From Clostridia bacterium (lineage in GTDB: Bacteria > Bacillota_A > Clostridia > Oscillospirales > CAG-272), in the NCBI GenBank assembly GCA_017408625.1, contig JAFQUG010000020.1:1-6189 (forward strand): a stretch of 6,189 nucleotides of DNA, read 5' to 3'. The translations under genes were made by a program, and so were the position numbers. How positions within the stretch are numbered: position 1 is the stretch's first letter; the number at the start of each line of letters is the position of its first letter. Of the stretch, positions 1-5,510 are shown piece by piece. Under the pieces are notes generated by a model. The model saw only the letters and a program-made list of their open reading frames with translations, was not told the DNA's origin and did not search any database.

Positions 1-420
1 CGAGGGGTTGGCCATAATGAATTCGGAACGGCCTGCATTGGTGGTCACGTCAAAGTAAAGGTAGCCGAATTTCTCGTGAAGCGAATGGATCTTTTTGATC
101 TCGGGGGTAAAGTAGCGGCGATCCAACTCACAAAGCAGCAGCTCCTGCGTGCGCTCGTCAAAGTCGGCCATGCGCTCAATCATACCGATCTCCTCCCCCT
201 TGCCCTTTTTCTTGGTGTCGGGCTCGCGGATGCAGATATAGCAATCGGGATCGGTGATGGGGAAGGCGCGGATGGGGATCACGCGCTCAAAATGCTCCTC
301 GGTGCCGTCCTCGTGCTTGACCGAGAGCGAGAGAAGCCCGCCTGCGGAAAGTGAAAACTCTGCATTTTCGGGCGTGAGCGGAATTGAGATTCTTTTATCG
401 AAAAGTGCGGTTTCTTGCAT
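1..420 (-). CDS. DUF1854 family protein, partial (C-terminus cut by window edge)
   Basis: The first 140 codons of a leftward gene are present; the reading frame is open to base 1 and the C-terminus lies outside. The protein begins MQETALFDKR. It has a beta-rich N-terminal part (residues 10-65), a charged KKKGKGEE linker (70-77), and then the part that identifies it: ELDRRYFTPEIKKI (98-111) followed by GYLYFDVTTNAGRSEF (119-134). From memory this matches DUF1854, a small soluble family of roughly 130-190 residues, so I expect about 50 residues to be missing. There is no signal peptide or membrane segment, so it is probably cytoplasmic. It follows the ABC exporter gene on the same strand after 78 bp, and this pairing recurs in other bacteria; a role as partner or regulator of the exporter is inference. 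The biochemical function is unknown. Start 420 is chosen because GGAGG lies just upstream; an in-frame ATG at 432 would add four residues (MEDT). Confidence 0.85.
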   Translation of the reverse strand, partial: MQETALFDKRISIPLTPENAEFSLSAGGLLSLSVKHEDGTEEHFERVIPIRAFPITDPDCYICIREPDTKKKGKGEEIGMIERMADFDERTQELLLCELDRRYFTPEIKKIHSLHEKFGYLYFDVTTNAGRSEFIMANPS

Positions 421-424
421 GGTA

Positions 425-430
425 TCCTCC
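425..430 (-). promoter_or_regulatory. Ribosome binding site for the DUF1854 gene
   Basis: On the minus strand this reads GGAGGA, four bases before the ATG at 420. It lies inside the reading frame that would start at the alternative ATG at 432, so it favours 420 as the true start. Confidence 0.6.
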
Positions 431-432
431 AT

Positions 433-448
433 GCCGCCCTTCGGCGGC
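433..448 (-). other. GC hairpin in the ABC transporter-DUF1854 intergenic gap
   Basis: A perfect 6-bp stem (GCCGCC / GGCGGC) closes a 4-base loop, GAAG on the minus strand. It sits between the ABC gene stop (499) and the DUF1854 ribosome binding site (425-430). On the minus strand no U-tract follows, so it is not an intrinsic terminator for the leftward unit. Possible roles are a processing or stability element that sets the ratio of the two proteins, or a structure that modulates access to the adjacent ribosome binding site. Both roles are inference. Confidence 0.4.
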
Positions 449-498
449 TCAATTCGTTTTGTGTGAAAGGTTAAGAAGTACGGAGTGAATTCTCACGC

Positions 499-2805
499 TT
501 ACTTGCCTTCCATAACCTTGGTCATCTGTTCGTTTTGCAGCGTCCAGAGCTTGTAATAAACGCCCTTTGCCTCCATCAGCTCCTCCTGTGTGCCCATTTC
601 CACAAGCTCACCGTTTTCCATTGCCATGATGTAGTTGCAATTCTTGAGTGTGGAGAGGCGGTGCGCGATGCTGATGCTGGTCTTGCCCTCGATCAGCTTG
701 TCGATTGCCTGGCTGATCTGGTGCTCGGTCTCGGTATCCATGGCAGCGGTAGCCTCGTCAAGGATCAGAATGGCGGGGTCAAGCAAAAGTGCACGCGCGA
801 TGGATACGCGCTGACGCTCGCCGCCCGAAAGCGAACGTGAGCCGATGCCCACACGGGTTTCATAGCCCTCGGGAAGATTCATGATGAAGTCGTGTGCATT
901 GGCCGCGCGGGCAGCTGCGATGACCTCTTGCATGGAGGCGTCCGGCTTGCCGTAGCGGATGTTGTCTGCAATGGTGCCGCGGAAGATAAAGATCTCCTGT
1001 GAGACGATGGCGATGCTTTCTCGCAAGGAGGATTGCTTGATCTGCTTGACGTCCATGCCGTCAACGGTCACGCTGCCGCTGACCACGTCGTACATGCGTG
1101 TGATCAGGTTGGCAATGGTGGATTTTCCGCTGCCCGTGTGACCGACAAGACCGATGCGGTCACCTGCATGGATGGTAAAGGAAACGTTTTTGAGAATGGG
1201 GCGGTTGGGATTGTAATGGAAACCCACTTCCTTGAATTCGATGTCGCCTTTGACCTGCTTCAGCTCAACAGCCTCGGGCGCATCGGTGATATCGGGGACC
1301 ATATCCTGTACCTCAAACATGCGCTGTGCACTGTTGAGTGTATCGGTCAACATGTTGGTGAATTGGGAGAAAAAGTTCAAGGGGGCAAATACCATGCCCA
1401 TAAAGCTGATAAAGGTGGTCAGCTCACCGTAGCTCATGTGCTTTCCGATGACCTGGATACCACCCACACCCCAGACCATGTTGCCAAATACGCCGATGAT
1501 CAGCGAGATGACCGGGAAGATCGAGAGCGCGATCAGGTTGGAGCGCAGATTGGCATTCATGAGCTTGGTGGAGTACCCGAAGAATTGGTGCGTTTCATTG
1601 TCCTCCTTGGCAAATGCCTTGACCACGCGGATGCCCGAAAGCGAGTCGTTGAGCACACCGGTCAGCGAGGAGGAGGCGCGCCACGCGCGAGAGAAGGAAC
1701 GCCACAGATGCGGCAGGCGGTATTTGAAGATCAGCACAATGACGGGAACAGGTAAAAGGATCATGAGTGTCAGCCAAGGGTTGATGATCATGAGTACGAC
1801 AGTAAGGCCGATAAATTGCAGCGCGTGCACGATCAGATATGGGACGCCGTTGATAAAGAAGTTGCGTACCTTTTCCGCGTCGTAATTGACGCGGTTGATC
1901 AGCCTGCCCGTGGGTTGCTGGTTGAAATAAGAGAGCGAGAGGCGGTTCATGGCGCGGAAGATGTCGTTCTTCATGCGCTTGGTCACCTGGGTGGACATGT
2001 AGGCGTTTGCGCGGCTTTGTATAATGCTGATAACGAGCGAGAGCACGGCAAGACCGATGATCACGCCTACCAAAATGTAAACGTACTTTTCCTCTCGCAT
2101 GCTGCCGTCGGGGGCGATGACCTGGTCGTAGAGGATCTGCCCGGAAATGATGGGGGAGATCAGCGAGATGGCTGTTGAGAGCAGCAGGCATACGGTGACA
2201 ATGACAAGCTGCGGCTTGAAGGGGGTAAAGTAGCCAAGCAGACGGCGCATGGTGCCTTTTTTATTGGCGCAGCCCTTACAGATGCGGCGCAGCGGATCGT
2301 CAAAGGGCTTGCCGCATTTGGGGCACTTGGCGTTGAACTGCTCAAAGATGGGATCCTCCTCGGCAATCTCCTCGCCGCGTGCAAGCCTTTCCCAGATGTT
2401 GATAAAGGCGAGTAGCTTACGCTTGCAGGAGTTGGTGCAAAAGCCGATGACCTCGGACCTTCCGCGCGCTTCGTAATCCGCGCGTGCACGGGCGAATTCC
2501 TCATCTGTCATCTCGCCCTGCTCGGGGGCGGGATCATCCTTGGTGTGAACGGTGGCGGTCAGGCGGTTGGTGGTGGTAAAGTTGTCAATGCTCGGCTCGC
2601 AAAGCTGCGAAAGGGTGAAGCATTCCACGCCTTCCGTGATGCGGTAAAGCATGCCGTTTTGCTGACTGATGGCGAGATAGACCTGCCCAAACTGTGCGTC
2701 AAGTCCAAGGTCCATATAAAAGGCAACGTCGATCTGCCCGGGGTCAATGCCCGCGTCCTGCAGAGACTCCAACGCCTTGTCCGATAGCGTATCCAGCGGT
2801 AACAT
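499..2805 (-). CDS. ABC exporter (fused membrane and ATPase domains) with N-terminal extension and zinc ribbon; DUF1854-linked type
   Basis: This 768-residue half-transporter of the type IV exporter fold probably works as a dimer in the cytoplasmic membrane. Residues 1-185 form a soluble extension with a possible PH-like part (about 15-145) and a zinc ribbon, CPKC (161-164) and CKGC (176-179). Six predicted membrane segments follow near 199-221, 242-262, 321-342, 343-360, 422-445 and 460-478. The ATPase is complete: Walker A GHTGSGKST (555-563), Q-loop Gln603, signature LSGGERQ (659-665), Walker B ILILDEA (679-685, catalytic Glu684) and H-loop His715. Ordinary exporters are about 580-600 residues, so the extension is the distinctive part. 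The start at 2805 is preferred over the ATG at 2841 because AAGGAG lies eight bases upstream and because 2841 falls at or upstream of the predicted transcript start. Substrate is unknown. From memory, this architecture beside DUF1854 matches transporters annotated as cyanophycin metabolism-associated in Burkholderiales; a lipid or multidrug exporter is the generic alternative. Confidence 0.93.
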   Translation of the reverse strand: MLPLDTLSDKALESLQDAGIDPGQIDVAFYMDLGLDAQFGQVYLAISQQNGMLYRITEGVECFTLSQLCEPSIDNFTTTNRLTATVHTKDDPAPEQGEMTDEEFARARADYEARGRSEVIGFCTNSCKRKLLAFINIWERLARGEEIAEEDPIFEQFNAKCPKCGKPFDDPLRRICKGCANKKGTMRRLLGYFTPFKPQLVIVTVCLLLSTAISLISPIISGQILYDQVIAPDGSMREEKYVYILVGVIIGLAVLSLVISIIQSRANAYMSTQVTKRMKNDIFRAMNRLSLSYFNQQPTGRLINRVNYDAEKVRNFFINGVPYLIVHALQFIGLTVVLMIINPWLTLMILLPVPVIVLIFKYRLPHLWRSFSRAWRASSSLTGVLNDSLSGIRVVKAFAKEDNETHQFFGYSTKLMNANLRSNLIALSIFPVISLIIGVFGNMVWGVGGIQVIGKHMSYGELTTFISFMGMVFAPLNFFSQFTNMLTDTLNSAQRMFEVQDMVPDITDAPEAVELKQVKGDIEFKEVGFHYNPNRPILKNVSFTIHAGDRIGLVGHTGSGKSTIANLITRMYDVVSGSVTVDGMDVKQIKQSSLRESIAIVSQEIFIFRGTIADNIRYGKPDASMQEVIAAARAANAHDFIMNLPEGYETRVGIGSRSLSGGERQRVSIARALLLDPAILILDEATAAMDTETEHQISQAIDKLIEGKTSISIAHRLSTLKNCNYIMAMENGELVEMGTQEELMEAKGVYYKLWTLQNEQMTKVMEGK

Positions 2806-2813
2806 CAAACACA

Positions 2814-2819
2814 CTCCTT
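2814..2819 (-). promoter_or_regulatory. Ribosome binding site that sets the ABC exporter start
   Basis: AAGGAG on the minus strand lies eight bases before the ATG at 2805. No comparable purine-rich motif precedes the upstream in-frame ATG at 2841, where the sequence is AT-rich promoter DNA. Confidence 0.8.
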
Positions 2820-2841
2820 CCGTAAAAGAAAATGTTCTCAT

Positions 2842-2870
2842 ATACTAACATATAAATAAATGACTTTCAA
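2842..2870 (-). promoter_or_regulatory. Sigma-A promoter for the ABC exporter-DUF1854 unit
   Basis: On the minus strand, TTGAAA (2865-2870) and TAGTAT (2842-2847) are separated by 17 bases. A TGT precedes the -10 box, giving an extended -10 element. Transcription would begin near 2835, leaving about 30 bases of leader before the start codon at 2805. A weaker candidate lies upstream: TTGTTT (2907-2912), 17 bases, TATCAT (2884-2889). Confidence 0.6.
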
Positions 2871-2977
2871 GTGAGTTCAACCAATGATATCATAAACCGC
2901 CCCCAAAAACAAGCCTTTTGCCGAATTTTAACTTAGGCTTTAGCGTCAAAATGCGTTTCCCGACATGTAAAAATATG

Positions 2978-2988
2978 GGCAATTTGCC
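2978..2988. promoter_or_regulatory. Short palindrome upstream of the cysteine synthase promoter (possible operator)
   Basis: GGCAATTTGCC is a perfect 5+1+5 inverted repeat in the divergent intergenic region, centred 33 bases upstream of the first base of the rightward -35 box. A second palindrome, ATGATATCAT, is at 2884-2893, nearer the leftward promoter. Either could be a regulator site, but neither matches an operator I recognise, and AT-rich DNA yields such palindromes by chance. Confidence 0.2.
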
Positions 2989-3015
2989 AAAATCGTCTTT
3001 CCTTTTTGGGACGTA

Positions 3016-3044
3016 TTGAAAAATCACGCAAAATATGCTATAAT
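3016..3044 (+). promoter_or_regulatory. Strong sigma-A promoter for the cysteine synthase-pyridoxamine kinase operon
   Basis: TTGAAA (3016-3021), a 17-base spacer and a consensus TATAAT (3039-3044), with TGC just before the -10 giving an extended -10. This is close to the ideal sigma-A promoter. Transcription should start near 3051, leaving a leader of only about 25 bases, too short for a riboswitch or T-box. Control, if any, would be at initiation. Confidence 0.85.
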
Positions 3045-3075
3045 AATATCTCAGTTTTTCGGGGAGGTGGCAACC

Positions 3076-3975
3076 ATGATCGGAAATACACCCTTGATCG
3101 CGCTTGCGCGCATGAAAGCAGAGCAAGGCTGGCAGGCGGATGTGCTTGCAAAATGCGAGTGGTGTAATCCTGCGGGCTCTGCCAAGGACAGAGCAGTCAA
3201 GTATATGCTGGACGACGCGATCGCCAAGGGCAAGCTTGCCGTGGGCGGTACTGTTGTGGAATCCACCTCGGGAAACACGGGTATCGCACTGGCGGCACAG
3301 GCTTCGGCAATGGGGCTTACTGCCGTGATCGTCATGCCGGACAATATGTCACGGGAGCGCATATCTCTGATGCGCGCAAGAGGCGCACGCGTGGTGCTGA
3401 CGCCTGCGGCGCTTGGTATGCAGGGCGCGCTTGCCGAGGCTGAGAGAATTGTTGCGAGCACAGAGGGTGCGATCATGTTAGGGCAATTTGATAATCCCGC
3501 AAACGCACAGGCGCATTATCTGACTACCGGTCCCGAGATCCTTGCGCAGACGGGCGGGAAGTCGGATGCTTTGGTTGCGTGCGTAGGCACGGGCGGTACG
3601 CTGAGCGGCACGGGCAGGTACTTAAAGGAAAATGCTCCGGGTATTCGTGTATTTGCCGTTGAGCCTGCCGAGTCACCGTTGCTTTCGGGTGGCGTTGCGG
3701 GCGTGCACGGCATTCAGGGCATTGGTGCAAACTTTATTCCGAGCGTGCTGGACAGAGCTGTTTACGACGAGGTTTTGCAAGTGAGTACCGAGCAGGCAAT
3801 GGCGTTTTGCCGACTGCTTGGCACCACAGAGGGATTGCTTGGCGGTATTTCATCCGGAGCAGCGTTGGCTGCAGCGGACACGCTTGCGCGCCGTCCCGAG
3901 ATGGCCGGCAAACGGATCGTCGTGATCCTGCCCGATGGGGGAGAGAGATATTTATCAACAGGGCTTTATGACTGA
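3076..3975 (+). CDS. cysK: Cysteine synthase family enzyme (O-acetylserine sulfhydrylase, PLP-dependent)
   Basis: This 299-residue cytoplasmic fold-type II PLP enzyme is predicted to combine O-acetylserine (or a related activated serine) with sulfide to give cysteine. Its length is normal for CysK/CysM. Visible motifs are the N-terminal IGNTPLI; NPAGSAKDR (31-39) with PLP-binding Lys37; the substrate loop TSGNTG (64-69); the phosphate-binding loop GTGGT (171-175); IQGIGANFIP (213-222); GISSGA (257-262), where Ser260 should contact the pyridine nitrogen; and PDGGERYLST (286-295). A CEWC motif (Cys27, Cys30) directly precedes the lysine loop, where typical CysK has hydrophobic residues. The start at 3076 follows GGGAGG (3062-3067) by eight bases; a TTG in the same frame at 3016 is inside the -35 box and cannot be the start. 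The kinase gene follows after 23 bp, so the two are probably cotranscribed. CysK versus CysM, or a cystathionine beta-synthase-like activity, cannot be settled from sequence alone. Confidence 0.92.
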   Translation: MIGNTPLIALARMKAEQGWQADVLAKCEWCNPAGSAKDRAVKYMLDDAIAKGKLAVGGTVVESTSGNTGIALAAQASAMGLTAVIVMPDNMSRERISLMRARGARVVLTPAALGMQGALAEAERIVASTEGAIMLGQFDNPANAQAHYLTTGPEILAQTGGKSDALVACVGTGGTLSGTGRYLKENAPGIRVFAVEPAESPLLSGGVAGVHGIQGIGANFIPSVLDRAVYDEVLQVSTEQAMAFCRLLGTTEGLLGGISSGAALAAADTLARRPEMAGKRIVVILPDGGERYLSTGLYD

Positions 3976-3998
3976 AGCTGAAAAGAGAGGATAGAAGT

Positions 3999-4826
3999 AT
4001 GAAAAGAATTGTTACCGTGCAGGATATTTCCTGCGTTGGCAAGTGCTCGCTGACCGTGGCGTTGCCCATTATTTCGGCAATGGGAGTCGAGGCTGCCATT
4101 TTACCCACTGCCGTGTTGTCCACACATACGGCATTCAAAAAAGGCTTTACCTTGCACGATCTGACCGGGGAGATCGCTCCCATCACCGCGCATTGGAAGA
4201 GCGAGGGCATTGATTTCGACGCGATCTATACGGGCTATCTTGCGTCGTTTGATCAGATCGATCTGGTCAAGCAGATGGCAAAGGATTTTCCCGATGCGCT
4301 TTTGTTCGTTGACCCTGCAATGGGAGACAACGGCAAGTTATATTACGGTTTTGACCAAGCATTTGCCAAGAAGATGGCCGAGCTTTGCTGCGTAGCAGAC
4401 ATCATCGTTCCCAATATGACCGAGGCTTCGTTTATGCTGGGCATTCCTTACGTATCCGAGGGCTATAGCGAGGAGTACGTCAAGGACGTGCTGCGCAAGC
4501 TGTGCGCCATGGGAGCAAAAAAGGCCGCGCTCACCGGTGTCAGCCTTGAAGAGAGCAAGACCGGTGTGATGGCATACGACAGCGAGACCGACGAGTTCTT
4601 TTCGTATTACCACGACCGCATTCCCGTACAGTATCACGGCACGGGTGACGTGTTTGCCTCCGCATGCGTGGGAGCTCTGTCCAGAGGGAAGAGTCTTGAG
4701 CAGGCGTTGGTCATTGCCGCCGACTATACCTATGAGAGTATCCGCTTGACCGAGGCAGAGCCCGGGCATAACTGGTACGGCGTCAATTTTGAGCAGGCGA
4801 TCCCGCAATTGCTCAAAAGCCTTTGA
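3999..4826 (+). CDS. pdxK: Pyridoxal/pyridoxamine kinase (PdxK/PdxY family, ribokinase fold)
   Basis: The 275-residue cytoplasmic kinase transfers phosphate from ATP to the 5'-hydroxyl of pyridoxal, pyridoxamine or pyridoxine in the vitamin B6 salvage pathway. The length matches the family (about 270-290). Family features include QDISCVGKCSL at the N-terminus (8-18), LPTAVLSTHT (35-44) in the substrate pocket, VDPAMGDNGKLY (104-115), PNMTEASFM (138-146), and the anion hole with catalytic base GTGD (214-217, Asp217). It starts 23 bp after the cysteine synthase gene with its own AGAGAGG at 3984-3990, eight bases before the ATG, and no promoter or terminator lies between them. It is therefore probably the second gene of the operon and would supply PLP to the upstream enzyme. 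A strong terminator follows. A hydroxymethylpyrimidine kinase (ThiD) is the nearest alternative, but the STHT region and the overall pattern favour the PdxK/PdxY group. Confidence 0.93.
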   Translation: MKRIVTVQDISCVGKCSLTVALPIISAMGVEAAILPTAVLSTHTAFKKGFTLHDLTGEIAPITAHWKSEGIDFDAIYTGYLASFDQIDLVKQMAKDFPDALLFVDPAMGDNGKLYYGFDQAFAKKMAELCCVADIIVPNMTEASFMLGIPYVSEGYSEEYVKDVLRKLCAMGAKKAALTGVSLEESKTGVMAYDSETDEFFSYYHDRIPVQYHGTGDVFASACVGALSRGKSLEQALVIAADYTYESIRLTEAEPGHNWYGVNFEQAIPQLLKSL

Positions 4827-4853
4827 GCGGTTGCAGATTCAGGATAATGGTTG

Positions 4854-4881
4854 AAAATCCTTGCCGGGAGGCAAGGATTTT
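4854..4881 (+). terminator. Intrinsic terminator after the pyridoxamine kinase gene
   Basis: A perfect 12-bp stem (AAAATCCTTGCC with GGCAAGGATTTT) closes a GGGA loop. It starts 27 bases after the kinase stop and is followed by the T-rich stretch CTGTTTCTTT. It ends the cysteine synthase-kinase transcript before the next promoter at 4925. The A/T ends of the stem also give a short U-run for transcripts arriving from the right, so weak bidirectional action is possible. Confidence 0.9.
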
Positions 4882-4924
4882 CTGTTTCTTTATGATTTAT
4901 TCACCGATTTTGTCGTCAAAGGGA

Positions 4925-4953
4925 TTGATTTTTGGCTGCTCTCTTGGTATAAT
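4925..4953 (+). promoter_or_regulatory. Sigma-A promoter for the dCMP deaminase-lipoprotein unit
   Basis: TTGATT (4925-4930), a 17-base spacer and TATAAT (4948-4953), with TGG before the -10 giving an extended -10 element. It lies just downstream of the terminator. Transcription would start near 4960, giving a leader of about 44 bases. Confidence 0.8.
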
Positions 4954-4973
4954 AAGATGAATGATTATACCGT

Positions 4974-4989
4974 GGGGGAGAATGCCCCC
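4974..4989 (+). other. G5/C5 hairpin in the dCMP deaminase leader
   Basis: GGGGG (4974-4978) pairs with CCCCC (4985-4989) around the loop AGAATG. The stem ends three bases before the AAGGAG ribosome binding site (4993-4998), which is itself five bases before the ATG at 5004. There is no U-tract, so it is not a terminator. It could protect the 5' end of the mRNA or tune ribosome access; this is inference. Confidence 0.5.
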
Positions 4990-5003
4990 GAGAAGGAGAT
5001 ATT

Positions 5004-5492
5004 ATGGAAAGAGTATCCAAGCACAATTACTACCTTGATATTGCGCAAACGGTTGCGGAAAGGAGCACTTGTCTGCGCAAGAAGTACGGCTCGATCATTG
5101 TCAAAAACGACGTCATCGTGTCCACGGGCTACAACGGCTCTCCCAGAGGTCGCAAGAATTGCTCGGACATCTCCTATTGTATGCGTGAGCATTTGCAGAT
5201 CCCGCGCGGTGAGAGGTACGAGCTGTGCCGCTCGGTGCACGGAGAGGCCAACGCCATCATTGCCGCTTCACGTGAGCAGATGCTGGGTGCGGATCTTTAC
5301 ATGGCTTGCGTTGATCCTAAGGACGGATCGATCGTCAGCGGAACCTGCTCCTGCATGATGTGCAAGAGAATGGTGATCAATGCGGGGATCGCGCGCGTCA
5401 TCATCCGTGATACCAAGGATGAGTTCCGCATCATCGACGTTGCGGATTGGATCGAAAACGACGACTCCTTGAGCGGACAGTTCGGTTATTAA
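5004..5492 (+). CDS. Deoxycytidylate (dCMP) deaminase family protein
   Basis: This 162-residue zinc-dependent cytoplasmic deaminase probably converts dCMP to dUMP, feeding dTMP synthesis. The zinc site is visible: HGE (79-81), with His79 as ligand and Glu81 as proton shuttle, and CMMC (117-120), with Cys117 and Cys120 as ligands. The usual proline before the first cysteine is replaced by Ser116. Substrate-side features are GYNGSPRG (42-49) and extra cysteines at 53, 59 and 75 (NCSD, YC, LC), like those that bind a second, structural zinc in other dCMP deaminases. The length is normal for the ComEB/dCMP deaminase group. It has its own promoter and leader hairpin, and AAGGAG at 4993-4998 sets the start. 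The lipoprotein gene follows 18 bp after the stop, so cotranscription is likely. The name comEB would imply a competence role that nothing here supports. Other members of the fold (riboflavin or tRNA deaminases) fit less well. Confidence 0.9.
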   Translation: MERVSKHNYYLDIAQTVAERSTCLRKKYGSIIVKNDVIVSTGYNGSPRGRKNCSDISYCMREHLQIPRGERYELCRSVHGEANAIIAASREQMLGADLYMACVDPKDGSIVSGTCSCMMCKRMVINAGIARVIIRDTKDEFRIIDVADWIENDDSLSGQFGY

Positions 5493-5510
5493 GGTGGCGT
5501 GGGGGAACGT

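Noticed and set aside
1033..1755. 240-codon open frame on the plus strand within the ABC exporter gene
   Set aside because: It is antisense to a clearly coding region, shows no domain pattern, and arises from the codon bias of the opposite strand.
2806..2841. Twelve-residue N-terminal extension of the ABC exporter from the ATG at 2841
   Set aside because: It has no ribosome binding site and lies at or upstream of the predicted transcription start, while the ATG at 2805 has AAGGAG at eight bases.
2911..2940. AAGCC/GGCTT inverted repeat as a terminator or riboswitch stem
   Set aside because: It has only five base pairs across a 20-base loop, and no transcript is expected to cross it in either direction.
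3016..3075. Twenty-residue N-terminal extension of the cysteine synthase from a TTG
   Set aside because: The TTG is part of the -35 box, the extension covers the whole promoter and ribosome binding site, and IGNTPLI is the normal start of the family.
3734..4210. 158-codon open frame on the minus strand across the cysteine synthase-kinase junction
   Set aside because: It lies opposite two well-supported genes, lacks a ribosome binding site, and its sequence matches no family pattern.
4861..5358. 165-codon open frame (including an ATG at 4957) overlapping the dCMP deaminase start
   Set aside because: It begins in the terminator hairpin, crosses the promoter, has no ribosome binding site, and its product is a low-complexity Arg/Ser-rich shadow of the deaminase frame.
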